Shown: piece after piece, positions 1 to 6,068 of the stretch
Position numbering within the stretch: the first letter of the stretch is position 1
Layout of the letters: the number at the start of each line of letters is the position of its first letter
Assembly: GCA_027487315.1 (NCBI GenBank)
Contig: JAIYDW010000105.1
Location: forward strand, 1 to 34,940
DNA: 34,940 nucleotides
Reading direction: 5' to 3'
Source of the DNA: Verrucomicrobiaceae bacterium
Lineage (GTDB): Bacteria; Verrucomicrobiota; Verrucomicrobiia; Verrucomicrobiales; Verrucomicrobiaceae
The notes under the pieces: generated by a model
The model's input: the letters and a program-made list of their open reading frames with translations, nothing else
The model's database searches: none
What the model was told of the DNA's origin: nothing
Position numbers and translations under genes: made by a program

Positions 1-53
1 CCGACACCGTCCTCCAATCCGTCCTAAACACCGTCCAAGCCCCCCGCACCTAA
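1..53 (+). CDS. 3' end of an unidentified gene (partial)
   Basis: Reading from base 3, the plus strand gives DTVLQSVLNTVQAPRT followed by a TAA stop at 51-53. The other two plus frames either stop early or read as arginine/proline-rich shadow. The strongly C-ending codons match the neighbouring real genes, so this is probably the C-terminus of a gene that begins upstream of the window. Sixteen residues are too few to assign a family. Confidence 0.4.
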   Translation, partial: DTVLQSVLNTVQAPRT

Positions 54-98
54 CCCCTCCTCCTCCTCGTCCTCGCCCCCCACATCCTCAGACCCCCA

Positions 99-131
99 AT
101 CCGCAATCCGAATTCCGCAATCCGCAATCCC
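99..131. repeat. Dispersed 'AATCCGC' intergenic repeat, copy 1
   Basis: A short run of near-identical 7-8 bp words (AATCCGCA, ATCCGAATTCCGCA, AATCCGCAATCC) ends two bases before the ATG at 133. The same words recur at 33046-33061 and 33124-33149, just upstream of purD. On the minus strand the run reads as an IADCGIRIADW-type peptide, which I take to be a spurious translation of the repeat rather than a gene. Confidence 0.6.
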
Positions 132-132
132 A

Positions 133-1287
133 ATGCCCTCCCCACCAACCAGCGTCACCGAGCTCGCCCAAGCCCTAGTCCGCATCCCCTCCGTCAACCC
201 CGACGGCGACCCCGGCACCGCCCCTGAAAACATCGGCGAAGCCGCCATCGCCGCCTACATCGCCACCTTCCTCCAATCCGCCGGCGCCACCACCTTCCTC
301 GAAGAAGTCCTCCCCGGCCGCCCCAACGTCATCGGCCACTTCCCCACCCTCCCCTCCCCCACCGGCCAGCCCAAACCCCGCCTCCTCTTCGCCCCCCACA
401 CCGACACCGTCTCCGTCGCCGGCATGACCATCCCCCCCTTCGGCGGCGACCTCCACGACGGCAAACTTTGGGGCCGCGGCGCCTCCGACACCAAAGGCCC
501 CATGGCCGCCATGCTCTGGGCCCTCTGGACCCTCCGCGATCAAATCCCCCACCTCCCCGTCGAAGTCCACTTCGTCGGCTTCATGTCCGAAGAATCCCAT
601 CAATACGGCTCCAAACACTTCGCCGCCCATCACCCCCGCTACGACCTCGCTCTCGTCGGAGAACCCACCGAAATGCGTGTCGTCCACACCCACAAAGGCT
701 GCCTCTGGATCGACGTTCACACCCACGGCCGCGCCGCCCACGGCGCCCGCCCCGAACTCGGAGAAAACGCCATCACCAAAATGGCCAAACTCATCCACGC
801 CCTCGACACCGACTTCCGCGACCTCCTCGCCGACCTCTCCGGCCCCTCCGAATACCTCACCCCCTCCACCATCAACCTCGGCATGATCGAAGGCGGCTCT
901 CGCTACAACATCGTCGCCGACCGCTGCACCCTCCGCCTCGACATCCGCGTCACCCCCGGTCTCGAAGCCCACGGCGGCGCCGAACACCTCCTCAAAGAAT
1001 TCATCCACCGCATCGACCCCACAGCCACCCTCAGCGACGCCCCACCCGTCCACGCCCTCGACACCGACCCTTCAAATCCCCTCATCCAATCCCTCCTCGC
1101 CACCGGCACCACCCTCACCGGCGCCCCCTGGTTTTGCGACGCCGTCTACCTCGCCGCCGCCGGCACCCCCGCCATCGCCATCGGCCCCGGCTCCATCGCC
1201 CAAGCCCACACCAAAGACGAACACATCAAAATCGAAGCCCTAGAATCCGGCACCGAATTCTTCCAAAAATACCTCACCTCCCTCTAA
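133..1287 (+). CDS. M20 family metallopeptidase (ArgE/DapE-type deacylase)
   Basis: A 384-residue cytoplasmic zinc-dependent amidohydrolase of the M20 family (acetylornithine deacetylase / succinyl-diaminopimelate desuccinylase / carboxypeptidase G2 group). The family metal and catalytic motifs appear in order: APHTDTV with H89 and D91; GRGASDTKGP with bridging D119; SEES with catalytic E153 and metal ligand E154; GEPTE with E177; and a late AHTKDEHI histidine. The lid/dimerisation domain lies between roughly residues 185 and 295, starting near GCLWIDVHTHGRAAH. The length is typical. The ATG at 133 is the only good start and sits directly after a dispersed repeat. The substrate cannot be read from the sequence, because ArgE, DapE and dipeptidase members share these motifs. 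No other arginine or lysine biosynthesis gene is adjacent, so a salvage role is as likely as a biosynthetic one. Confidence 0.9.
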   Translation: MPSPPTSVTELAQALVRIPSVNPDGDPGTAPENIGEAAIAAYIATFLQSAGATTFLEEVLPGRPNVIGHFPTLPSPTGQPKPRLLFAPHTDTVSVAGMTIPPFGGDLHDGKLWGRGASDTKGPMAAMLWALWTLRDQIPHLPVEVHFVGFMSEESHQYGSKHFAAHHPRYDLALVGEPTEMRVVHTHKGCLWIDVHTHGRAAHGARPELGENAITKMAKLIHALDTDFRDLLADLSGPSEYLTPSTINLGMIEGGSRYNIVADRCTLRLDIRVTPGLEAHGGAEHLLKEFIHRIDPTATLSDAPPVHALDTDPSNPLIQSLLATGTTLTGAPWFCDAVYLAAAGTPAIAIGPGSIAQAHTKDEHIKIEALESGTEFFQKYLTSL

Positions 1288-1300
1288 CCCCAAAAGTACC

Positions 1301-1317
1301 ACGCCTGTCCCAGGCGT
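1301..1317. other. Perfect 6-bp hairpin in the M20-ldh intergenic region
   Basis: The sequence ACGCCT-gtccc-AGGCGT forms a perfect 6-bp stem with a 5-base loop, 13 bases after the M20 stop codon. There is no following T-run, so it is a weak candidate for a rho-independent terminator. Just downstream, 1325-1351 carries two imperfect direct copies of a word like CATTCTGCTGCC. The rest of the 188-bp gap (1288-1475) is pyrimidine-rich and holds no gene that I can support. Confidence 0.45.
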
Positions 1318-1398
1318 CTCCCGCATTCTGCTGCCCCCATTCTGTTGCCATCTCTCACTCCCTCAACTCTCCCTCCTCCCCCCTCTGCGCCTCCCCCA

Positions 1399-1414
1399 CC
1401 TCCGCGCCTCTGCG
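1399..1414. repeat. Dispersed CCTCCGCGCCTCTGCG repeat, copy 1
   Basis: This 16-bp word is repeated exactly at 4430-4445, and C-rich sequence precedes both copies. Words of this kind (the complement of a CGCAGAGGCGCGGAGG motif) are familiar to me as dispersed intergenic sequence in many GC-rich environmental bacterial genomes. Here both copies lie between genes. Function unknown. Confidence 0.5.
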
Positions 1415-1475
1415 TGAAAAAATTCCCGTTAATCCCTTAGAAATCCCGTCAATCCTGTCCAAAATAAACGTCACC

Positions 1476-2600
1476 ATGCCCACCACCTACCGCGTCATCC
1501 CCGTCTCCGTTCACAACGACCTCGTCACCCGCGCCTACCTCCACCGCGGCTACACCGCCGCTGAAGCCACCGACGCCACCCGCTTCTGCGAGCTCGCCGC
1601 CGCCCACGGCATCCGCACCCACAACGTCATCAAAGCCCTCCACCTCGACCACCTCTTCGGCTCCGGCAACGGCGGCTGCGTCCCCGGTGCTGAGATCGAA
1701 GTCATCGGCAAATCCTTCGCCGCCTCCGAAGCCTGGGACTGCAAAAAGAAACTCGGTCAATCCGTCGCCTTCGCCGCCATGGACCGCTGCATCGAAATGG
1801 CCGACAAATACGGCATCGGTCAGGTCAGCGTCGACAACGCCTTCCACTACCTCTGGGGCGGCGGTTACGTCATGGACGCCGCCAAACGCGGTTACATCGC
1901 CTACACCAACTGCACCTCCACCCTCGCCGAGGTCGTCCCCTTCGGCGGCAAGTTCCCCGTCCTCGGCACCAACCCCCACTCCTGGGGCCTCCCCACCACC
2001 GACGCCATCGGCTACCCCATCGTCATCGACTGGGCCACCTCCACCGTCGCCATGGGCCGCGTCCAGCAGTTCCGCCGCGAAAACAAACAACTCCCCGAAG
2101 GCGCTGCTGTCGATGCCCAAGGCAAACCCACCACCGACCCCCACGCCGCCCAGTGGCTCCTCCCCTTCGGCGCCCACAAAGGCTACGGCTTGTCCCTCTT
2201 GATTGAAGTCTTCGGCGCCCTCATCGGCGGCTCCCTCCCCACCCTCCGCGGCGGCGGCGCCCACGCCGACGTCGTCGGCAAGCCCCTCGCCGATGGCGAA
2301 AAACGCACCTCCTCCTTCTACTTCCAGGTCATCCACCCCGACGCCATCAGCACCGGCCTCTTCGCCCAAAAGCGCAACCAAGCAGCCAACATCAAAGCCG
2401 TCTTGGATGACATCCTCCGCACCGGCAACGAAACCTGCCTCCTCCCCGGCCAACCCGAAGCCCAAAACGCCGAGCACACAAAGAAAGCCAACGGCCTCCT
2501 CTTCACCGAAGCCGAAATCAACGCCCTAAACGAAATCGCCGAAGAATGCGGCTCCCCCCTCATCGATGCCGCAGCCTTGCCGAGTTACGAAGTTCCCTAG
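1476..2600 (+). CDS. Ldh family oxidoreductase (malate/L-lactate/ureidoglycolate dehydrogenase type)
   Basis: A 374-residue cytoplasmic NAD(P)-dependent dehydrogenase of the Ldh_2 family (relatives: AllD, ComC, YbiC), which oxidises 2-hydroxyacids. This is a different fold from classical lactate dehydrogenase. Family landmarks: an AAAHGIRTH segment with H44 and R47; the VDNAFHYLWGGGY segment with a histidine near 124; the nucleotide-binding GTNPHS at about 164-169; and PFGAHKGYGLSLLIEVF with K235. The ATG at 1476 is chosen because the family N-terminus begins just after it. The frame stays open far upstream through the M20 gene, but that stretch is Arg/Pro-rich shadow. The exact hydroxyacid cannot be read from the sequence. 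Bases 2491-2543 of this gene, coding for GLLFTEAEINALNEIAEE, have a degenerate second copy at 3332-3384. Confidence 0.9.
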   Translation: MPTTYRVIPVSVHNDLVTRAYLHRGYTAAEATDATRFCELAAAHGIRTHNVIKALHLDHLFGSGNGGCVPGAEIEVIGKSFAASEAWDCKKKLGQSVAFAAMDRCIEMADKYGIGQVSVDNAFHYLWGGGYVMDAAKRGYIAYTNCTSTLAEVVPFGGKFPVLGTNPHSWGLPTTDAIGYPIVIDWATSTVAMGRVQQFRRENKQLPEGAAVDAQGKPTTDPHAAQWLLPFGAHKGYGLSLLIEVFGALIGGSLPTLRGGGAHADVVGKPLADGEKRTSSFYFQVIHPDAISTGLFAQKRNQAANIKAVLDDILRTGNETCLLPGQPEAQNAEHTKKANGLLFTEAEINALNEIAEECGSPLIDAAALPSYEVP

Positions 2601-2648
2601 TTGATATCAACACAGGTATGACTTGAAGCACTTCACCTTGTTTCCATC

Positions 2649-2897
2649 ATGCCAACCATCTTTCGCCATCACGGGTATCGGTTCTTCTTCTTCAGTCGTG
2701 AAGGAGAGGAACCCATCCATGTTCACATTGAAAGCGCCGAGAAATACGCCAAGTTCTGGCTCGAACCGCTTTCCGTTGCTGAATCCCACGGATATAGCCG
2801 CAGCGAACTGAAAGAGATCAGGCTATTGATCGAACAAAACGAAGAACTCATCAGAACCACTTGGAATGAGCACATCACTCGTCACCGCCAGAGTTAA
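2649..2897 (+). CDS. DUF4160 domain protein
   Basis: An 82-residue protein starting MPTIFRHHGYRFFFFSREGE, followed by PIHVHIE, a KFWLEP strand and a C-terminal helix with ELKEIRLLIEQNEELI and a tryptophan. This is the full DUF4160 pattern at normal length. The molecular function of the family is not established. It is known to sit next to DUF2442 genes, and that is the case here: the next gene starts inside it, with a 32-bp overlap in another frame. Small paired overlapping genes of this kind look like toxin-antitoxin modules, but I see no catalytic motif that would prove it. Codon use is less C-biased than in the flanking ldh gene, which suggests acquired DNA. Confidence 0.85.
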   Translation: MPTIFRHHGYRFFFFSREGEEPIHVHIESAEKYAKFWLEPLSVAESHGYSRSELKEIRLLIEQNEELIRTTWNEHITRHRQS

Positions 2898-3123
2898 GAC
2901 CGACGCCCGCGCCACCCATGTCGCAGTCGATGAGGATTCTCTCACTGTCACGCTCTCAGATGGCCGCACTGTCACGGCTCCGCTGGAATGGTTCCCCCGC
3001 CTTCGCGATGCCACCCCACAGCAGAAGCAAGAGTGGCGACTCATCGGACCCGGCATCGGCATTCACTGGGAAGCCATCGACGAAGACATCTCCGTCAAAA
3101 GCCTCCTCGCCTCAGACAACTAA
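2866..3123 (+). CDS. DUF2442 domain protein
   Basis: An 85-residue protein matching DUF2442: an N-terminal strand (ATHVAVDEDSLTVTLSDGRTV), the PLEWFPRLRDATPQQKQEWRLIG core, and IHWEAIDEDISVKSLL near the end. DUF2442 proteins are often partners of DUF4160 proteins. Some carry an extra DNA-binding domain, but this one is the short form without it. It overlaps the DUF4160 gene by 32 bp and lies 31 bp before the DUF2283 gene, so the three are probably one transcript. The start ATG at 2866 is the first in frame that gives the complete domain. Function unknown; a regulator or antitoxin-like role is inference from the gene arrangement only. Confidence 0.85.
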   Translation: MSTSLVTARVKTDARATHVAVDEDSLTVTLSDGRTVTAPLEWFPRLRDATPQQKQEWRLIGPGIGIHWEAIDEDISVKSLLASDN

Positions 3124-3154
3124 TCACTCAGCATCGGTCGGGAGCCTCCAAACC

Positions 3155-3325
3155 ATGAAGATCGGGTACTTCCCCGAAACCGACAGCCTCTACATCGAAC
3201 TCACCAACCGCCCCGGCGCGGACACCCGGGAAATCGAAGATGGCATTGTCCTAGACATCGACAAAGCCTCCAAACACCTCGATCTCCGCCATCTCCCCTT
3301 AACCGTCCAGCAATTCGGCTCATGA
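3155..3325 (+). CDS. DUF2283 domain protein, apparently with an internal deletion
   Basis: A 56-residue protein beginning MKIGYFPETDSLYIELTNRP and continuing with REIEDGIVLDID, the standard DUF2283 beginning. In the family as I remember it, a segment like DADGNLVGIDIDHASKxLDL follows. Here the text runs straight from VLD into IDKASKHLDLRHLPL, so about ten residues around the Asp-Gly-Leu-Val-Gly-Ile turn seem to be missing in frame. The protein may therefore be non-functional or a variant. The start ATG at 3155 follows a GGTCGGGAG stretch that may serve as a ribosome binding site. It is the third member of a small DUF4160-DUF2442-DUF2283 cluster. Its TGA overlaps an ATG at 3322 that opens the ldh 3'-end remnant. 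Confidence 0.75.
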   Translation: MKIGYFPETDSLYIELTNRPGADTREIEDGIVLDIDKASKHLDLRHLPLTVQQFGS

Positions 3326-3414
3326 TCCTCCACAGCCTCCTCTTTACCGACGCCAAAATCCCCGCCCTCAACGCGAAATCGCCAATTTACTTGAAACAAA
3401 ACGTCTGCCCCTGA
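3322..3414 (+). pseudogene. Degenerate duplicate of the ldh 3' end
   Basis: The stretch 3332-3384 aligns with 2491-2540 inside the Ldh gene: by eye about 43 of 50 positions match, with a two-base insertion near 3373. Translated in its own frame it reads MILHSLLFTDAKIPALN, against NGLLFTEAEINALNEI in the intact enzyme. After the frameshift it runs on to a TGA at 3412. It therefore looks like a decayed fragment of the C-terminal coding region of the dehydrogenase, displaced about 840 bp by the DUF trio. Whether the short frame is translated is doubtful. Confidence 0.65.
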
Positions 3415-3450
3415 ATTGCACGAATAACCTAGCGCATTCAGTCTCTAACA

Positions 3451-3783
3451 ATGAAGTCGTTGCTAATCAGTCTCCTCGCTTTGGCCACATGTTTCTTTGT
3501 ATGGCAACAAGTTTGGCGAGAAACGCTTTCGTCAACTAGCCTGAGTCCCGACGGCTCAATGAAAGTGGAAATCTACCGGGTTCCCTGGTGGAAGCTCAAA
3601 CCAGCCCCAGGAGCTTCGGGTGACGCTCCAGTAGTCGTGTATGTAAAAGGTAGCTCGGGACATGTTCGAGCTAAATGGTCAGATCTAATGGTTCAGAACG
3701 CTGGGCCAATTGAATGGTTTTCCGACCACGTTTCAGTTGGGCCAAAGATGTTCTTTTTTCACAGCCAGCCCAAACCCAAATGA
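3451..3783 (+). CDS. Small exported or membrane-anchored hypothetical protein
   Basis: A 110-residue protein with one N-terminal hydrophobic segment (MKSLLISLLALATCFFVWQQV, about residues 3-21). This could be an uncleaved membrane anchor or a signal peptide. A short soluble domain follows, with SLSPDGSMKVEIYRVPWW, VVVYVKG and a C-terminal strand region ending PKPK. I do not recognise the family. The SPDGSMKVEIY pattern resembles small periplasmic beta proteins of unknown role. Base composition and codon use are clearly more AT-rich than in the surrounding housekeeping genes, consistent with horizontal acquisition as part of the 2.6-4.4 kb island. The ATG at 3451 is the natural start because it is followed at once by the hydrophobic segment. 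Confidence 0.7.
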   Translation: MKSLLISLLALATCFFVWQQVWRETLSSTSLSPDGSMKVEIYRVPWWKLKPAPGASGDAPVVVYVKGSSGHVRAKWSDLMVQNAGPIEWFSDHVSVGPKMFFFHSQPKPK

Positions 3784-3989
3784 GCTTCCGACTTGCCTAT
3801 CATTCTGATAGAAGCTGCCGGCACCTGAATCGGTGACATCGCGGAAACGGGGCCAGGCTGCAACTTGCTAACAAATTCCTCCTTCCCTCTCCCTGAAACC
3901 CGACCCTCGAAGCACCCGTCACCGCCCCCAGAACCCTCGTTACCACACCCCTCCCCCCCAACCCCGCAGACCCCAGCGCCCCCCCCCAA
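3784..3989. other. Non-coding pyrimidine-rich spacer with a C tract
   Basis: No gene can be supported here. The stretch becomes increasingly pyrimidine-rich towards the repeat array and ends in a run of nine C residues (3979-3987) directly before the first 21-bp unit. Homopolymer runs of this length are prone to slippage. Confidence 0.6.
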
Positions 3990-4325
3990 AAACCGCTAGC
4001 GGTTTTCCGAAAACCCGTAGCCCTTTTCACCAAACCGCTAGCGATTCTCCCAAAACCCCTAGCGGTTTCTCCAAAACCCGTAGCCCTTTTCACCAAACCC
4101 CTAGCGGTTCTCCCAAAACCCCTAGCGGTTTTCCGAAAACCCGAAGCCCTTTTCACCAAACCGCTAGCGGTTCTCCCAAAACCCCTAGCGGTTTTCCGAA
4201 AACCCGAAGCCCTTTCCTCCAAACCGCAAGCGGTTCTCCCAAAAGCCCTAGCGGTTTCTTCAAAACCCGTAGCCCTTTCCACCAATCCGCTAGCAGTTCT
4301 CCCAAAACCCCTAGCGGTTTTTCCA
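3990..4325. repeat. Array of sixteen 21-bp tandem repeats with palindromic CTAG cores
   Basis: Sixteen consecutive units of exactly 21 bp cover 3990-4325 with no gaps. Three unit types alternate in strict order: type A (AAACCCGTAGCCCTTTTCACC without its last base), type B ending TTCTCCCA, and type C ending TTTTCCGA or a variant. This gives a 63-bp higher-order repeat in about 5.3 copies. Most B and C units carry a CTAG core inside an inverted repeat; the first unit is a perfect 18-bp palindrome (3989-4006, AAAACCGCT/AGCGGTTTT). Because 21 is divisible by three, all reading frames stay in phase and encode seven-residue periods, for example KPLAVLP on the plus strand and TARGFGR on the minus strand. 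I do not call these genes: no plus-strand start precedes the array, and every frame is similarly open by arithmetic. Degenerating copies continue to about 4350. Confidence 0.93.
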
Positions 4326-4458
4326 AAAATCCTTCAGATTCTCCTCCAGAATCTTCACGGTTCACCTCAGCAACCCGCCCATTCGCTAGACGAAATCGCC
4401 AATTCGTCAAAGCCCCTTCTAAGTCTCCCCCTCCGCGCCTCTGCGAACGGCACCACGT
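4326..4458. other. Spacer with a repeat word and a possible second ldh-like fragment
   Basis: This stretch holds decayed edges of the 21-bp array, then CTAGACGAAATCGCCAATT at 4386-4404. The first 15 bases of that word match the ldh gene (2526-2540) with one difference, and the last 14 match the ldh remnant at 3374-3387. The CCTCCGCGCCTCTGCG repeat (copy 2) follows at 4430-4445. No gene is supported. Confidence 0.4.
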
Positions 4459-5226
4459 TCAAGGAACCAGGAAGATATGCCCCGTGGCCGGGTCTCGAAC
4501 CTTCGTTCCGGGCGGAATGCCCCGAACATCCACCCTGTTTTCAGGAGTCTTCGCCGCGCCCGGCGGATACACAAGCCCGGGGCTCCCGGGAACCGGAAGG
4601 CCAAACGTAGGTCCCTTTGGCACTGGCGGTGCCGCAACCGGCGAAGCCTCCGCCACCTCCCCTGAAGGGCCGTCCGCAGAAGCGTCGCTCGCCACAGGAC
4701 TGCTAACAGCCGTGTCAGCATCCGGTGACGCCGTCTCAGGGTCACGTTTCTGAGTGACCCCGTTTGCCGAAGGCGAAACATCCTCCTTCTTTGAAGGCGG
4801 GGTTTGGGGTTCCCCCGCGTCAGATCCCGGAACATCCCCCGAGGGTCTCGGCGACTCCGAAGTCACAGGCGACCGCTCCTTGCTTGGACGCTTGCTCTCA
4901 CCCCGCATCGCAACATCGGGGTCCAGTTCGAGTTTGCCCGAATCACTGCGCCGAACGACATCGCTCTTTTCTTTGGGCGGACGCACCGCTGCAGGCTTCG
5001 GCGGCACACTGGGGTCCCGCTTTTCCTCATCATCGTTCCCCCCGATCTTTCGCGCCGTGCGCCCCACAAAATCACCCACCTTCTCGATTCGATCCACGAT
5101 TCGAGGAAGGGGATTCGGAATCCTCAGTCGAAAACGGCGTTCCTCGGCTTCAAGAGAGGTTCCCGGGCCAATCAAAAAGGCCCCGCAGACCAGCAGGCCC
5201 AAAGGTTTGACAGAGAGGTTTTTCAT
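4459..5226 (-). CDS. Secreted low-complexity protein with a conserved C-terminal motif
   Basis: A 255-residue protein with an N-terminal signal peptide (MKNLSVKPLGLLVCGAFLIG, cleavage probably near TSLEAEE). A basic/amphipathic stretch with RIPNPLPRIVDRIEKVGDFVGRTARKIGG split over two parts follows. Then comes a long Pro/Ser/Lys/Glu/Asp-rich disordered region, about residues 60-205. The end is compact: FGLPVPGSPGLVYPP, then VDVRGIPPGTKVRDP and GHIFLVP. That last module (aspartate-valine-x-glycine, PGTxVxDP, IFxVP) is one I associate with verrucomicrobial exported proteins of unknown role. The ATG at 5226 is chosen because the signal peptide begins there; the frame is open further upstream, but only from a TTG. 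Downstream in the same frame, just after the TGA, the 21-bp repeat region remains open. Confidence 0.7.
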   Translation of the reverse strand: MKNLSVKPLGLLVCGAFLIGPGTSLEAEERRFRLRIPNPLPRIVDRIEKVGDFVGRTARKIGGNDDEEKRDPSVPPKPAAVRPPKEKSDVVRRSDSGKLELDPDVAMRGESKRPSKERSPVTSESPRPSGDVPGSDAGEPQTPPSKKEDVSPSANGVTQKRDPETASPDADTAVSSPVASDASADGPSGEVAEASPVAAPPVPKGPTFGLPVPGSPGLVYPPGAAKTPENRVDVRGIPPGTKVRDPATGHIFLVP

Positions 5227-5426
5227 ATTCGAATGAGATGAATTTTGCCAGGACTGTCCCAGCTGAACATGCTGTGCGAAAGGCATTCTGTCCACTCTTA
5301 CAACAAGGTGCATCTCTAAACATCGGTTCGAGAACCGGCCCAACCCTACCCGCGCTGCATGCCCAGCAGCGGGCCTATCTCCGACTTTAGTCCTCCTCCA
5401 AAAGCCCGATACCCGATCCCACCCGG
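5227..5426. promoter_or_regulatory. Divergent intergenic region
   Basis: This 200-bp gap separates two divergent genes and must contain both promoters, but I see no convincing -35/-10 pair. It contains an imperfect hairpin near 5350-5374 (CCCGC-GCTG against CAGC-AGCGGG with one bulged base), which could be a regulatory structure. Confidence 0.35.
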
Positions 5427-6068
5427 ATGCCCCACCATGAGTTCGTCATGAACAAGCACGCCACATCAACGCATCCCTCATCCATCCCCCCAATGGCCAA
5501 ACCTCCTTCCGCCCTACCCAGCTTCAAATCCCTCTACTACATCGACTCCACCATCGGCCGAGCCGGATTCACCACACTCTTCGCATTGGTCGCCGCCGCC
5601 GGCTTCTACTGGGTCTCGCAACCCGTGAATGCCGTGGTCAAAGTCGAAAAGTCACCCCTCGAAGAATGGGTCATGCAGTGGGGACCCGCCGTCGCCTTGA
5701 GCGTGGCCGCCCTCGCCCTCCTCATCTTGGTGCGTCGCCACGCCTGGCTGAAAAACATCCTCACCCAAGGCACCCCCATCAAAGGCACCGTCGAGGACGT
5801 GACCATCTACGAGCGGGAAGCCCCCAGGAGCGAGAACTCACCCGCTTTCAAAACCACCAAAATCCGCACCTACTACACCGTCATCCGCTACGCCTGGAAG
5901 GGCATTGAGAACCAAGTGCGCTTCAAACTCCCCTTCAGCCCATCCACCTACCAAATCACCAAAGGCGGCGAAGTGGACATCCTCCTCCTCGAGTCCCACC
6001 CCAAAAAGCCAGTCATCCGCAAAGTCTATCTCGGCAGCATTGCCCCCAGAAGTCGCAGTTGGCTTTGA
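5427..6068 (+). CDS. DUF3592-like two-helix membrane protein
   Basis: A 213-residue protein of unknown function. Two hydrophobic segments are visible, about residues 46-65 (GFTTLFALVAAAGFYWV) and 85-105 (GPAVALSVAALALLILV). A C-terminal soluble beta domain follows, with a GTPIKGTVEDVTIY strand, TYYTVIRYAWKG, and a closing KGGEVDILLLESHPKKPVIRKVY. This arrangement resembles DUF3592 proteins, in which a soluble domain follows or sits between two membrane helices. Translation could start at 5427, at 5448 (MNKHATS) or at 5493 (MAKPPS). None has a clear ribosome binding site and the first 30 residues are unstructured, so the start is uncertain. It stands alone, divergent from the secreted protein gene and convergent with the tandem patatin gene. 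Confidence 0.65.
   Translation: MPHHEFVMNKHATSTHPSSIPPMAKPPSALPSFKSLYYIDSTIGRAGFTTLFALVAAAGFYWVSQPVNAVVKVEKSPLEEWVMQWGPAVALSVAALALLILVRRHAWLKNILTQGTPIKGTVEDVTIYEREAPRSENSPAFKTTKIRTYYTVIRYAWKGIENQVRFKLPFSPSTYQITKGGEVDILLLESHPKKPVIRKVYLGSIAPRSRSWL

Noticed and set aside
468-1475. In-frame upstream extension of the Ldh gene through the M20 gene, as if a fusion protein
   Set aside because: The extension is Arg/Pro/His-rich frame-shadow of the M20 coding sequence. The Ldh family N-terminus begins at the ATG at 1476.
3800-4285. Minus-strand 161-codon frame with TARGFGR heptads
   Set aside because: Every frame across the 21-bp array is open because the period is divisible by three. There is no ribosome binding site, no homologous protein is recognised, and the frame decays outside the array.
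3990-4325. CRISPR array
   Set aside because: The period is only 21 bp with no unique spacers between units, and no cas genes are present.
3897-4614. Plus-strand open frame with KPLAVLP heptads
   Set aside because: No ATG, GTG or TTG start codon precedes the repeats in this frame, so it cannot be supported as a gene.
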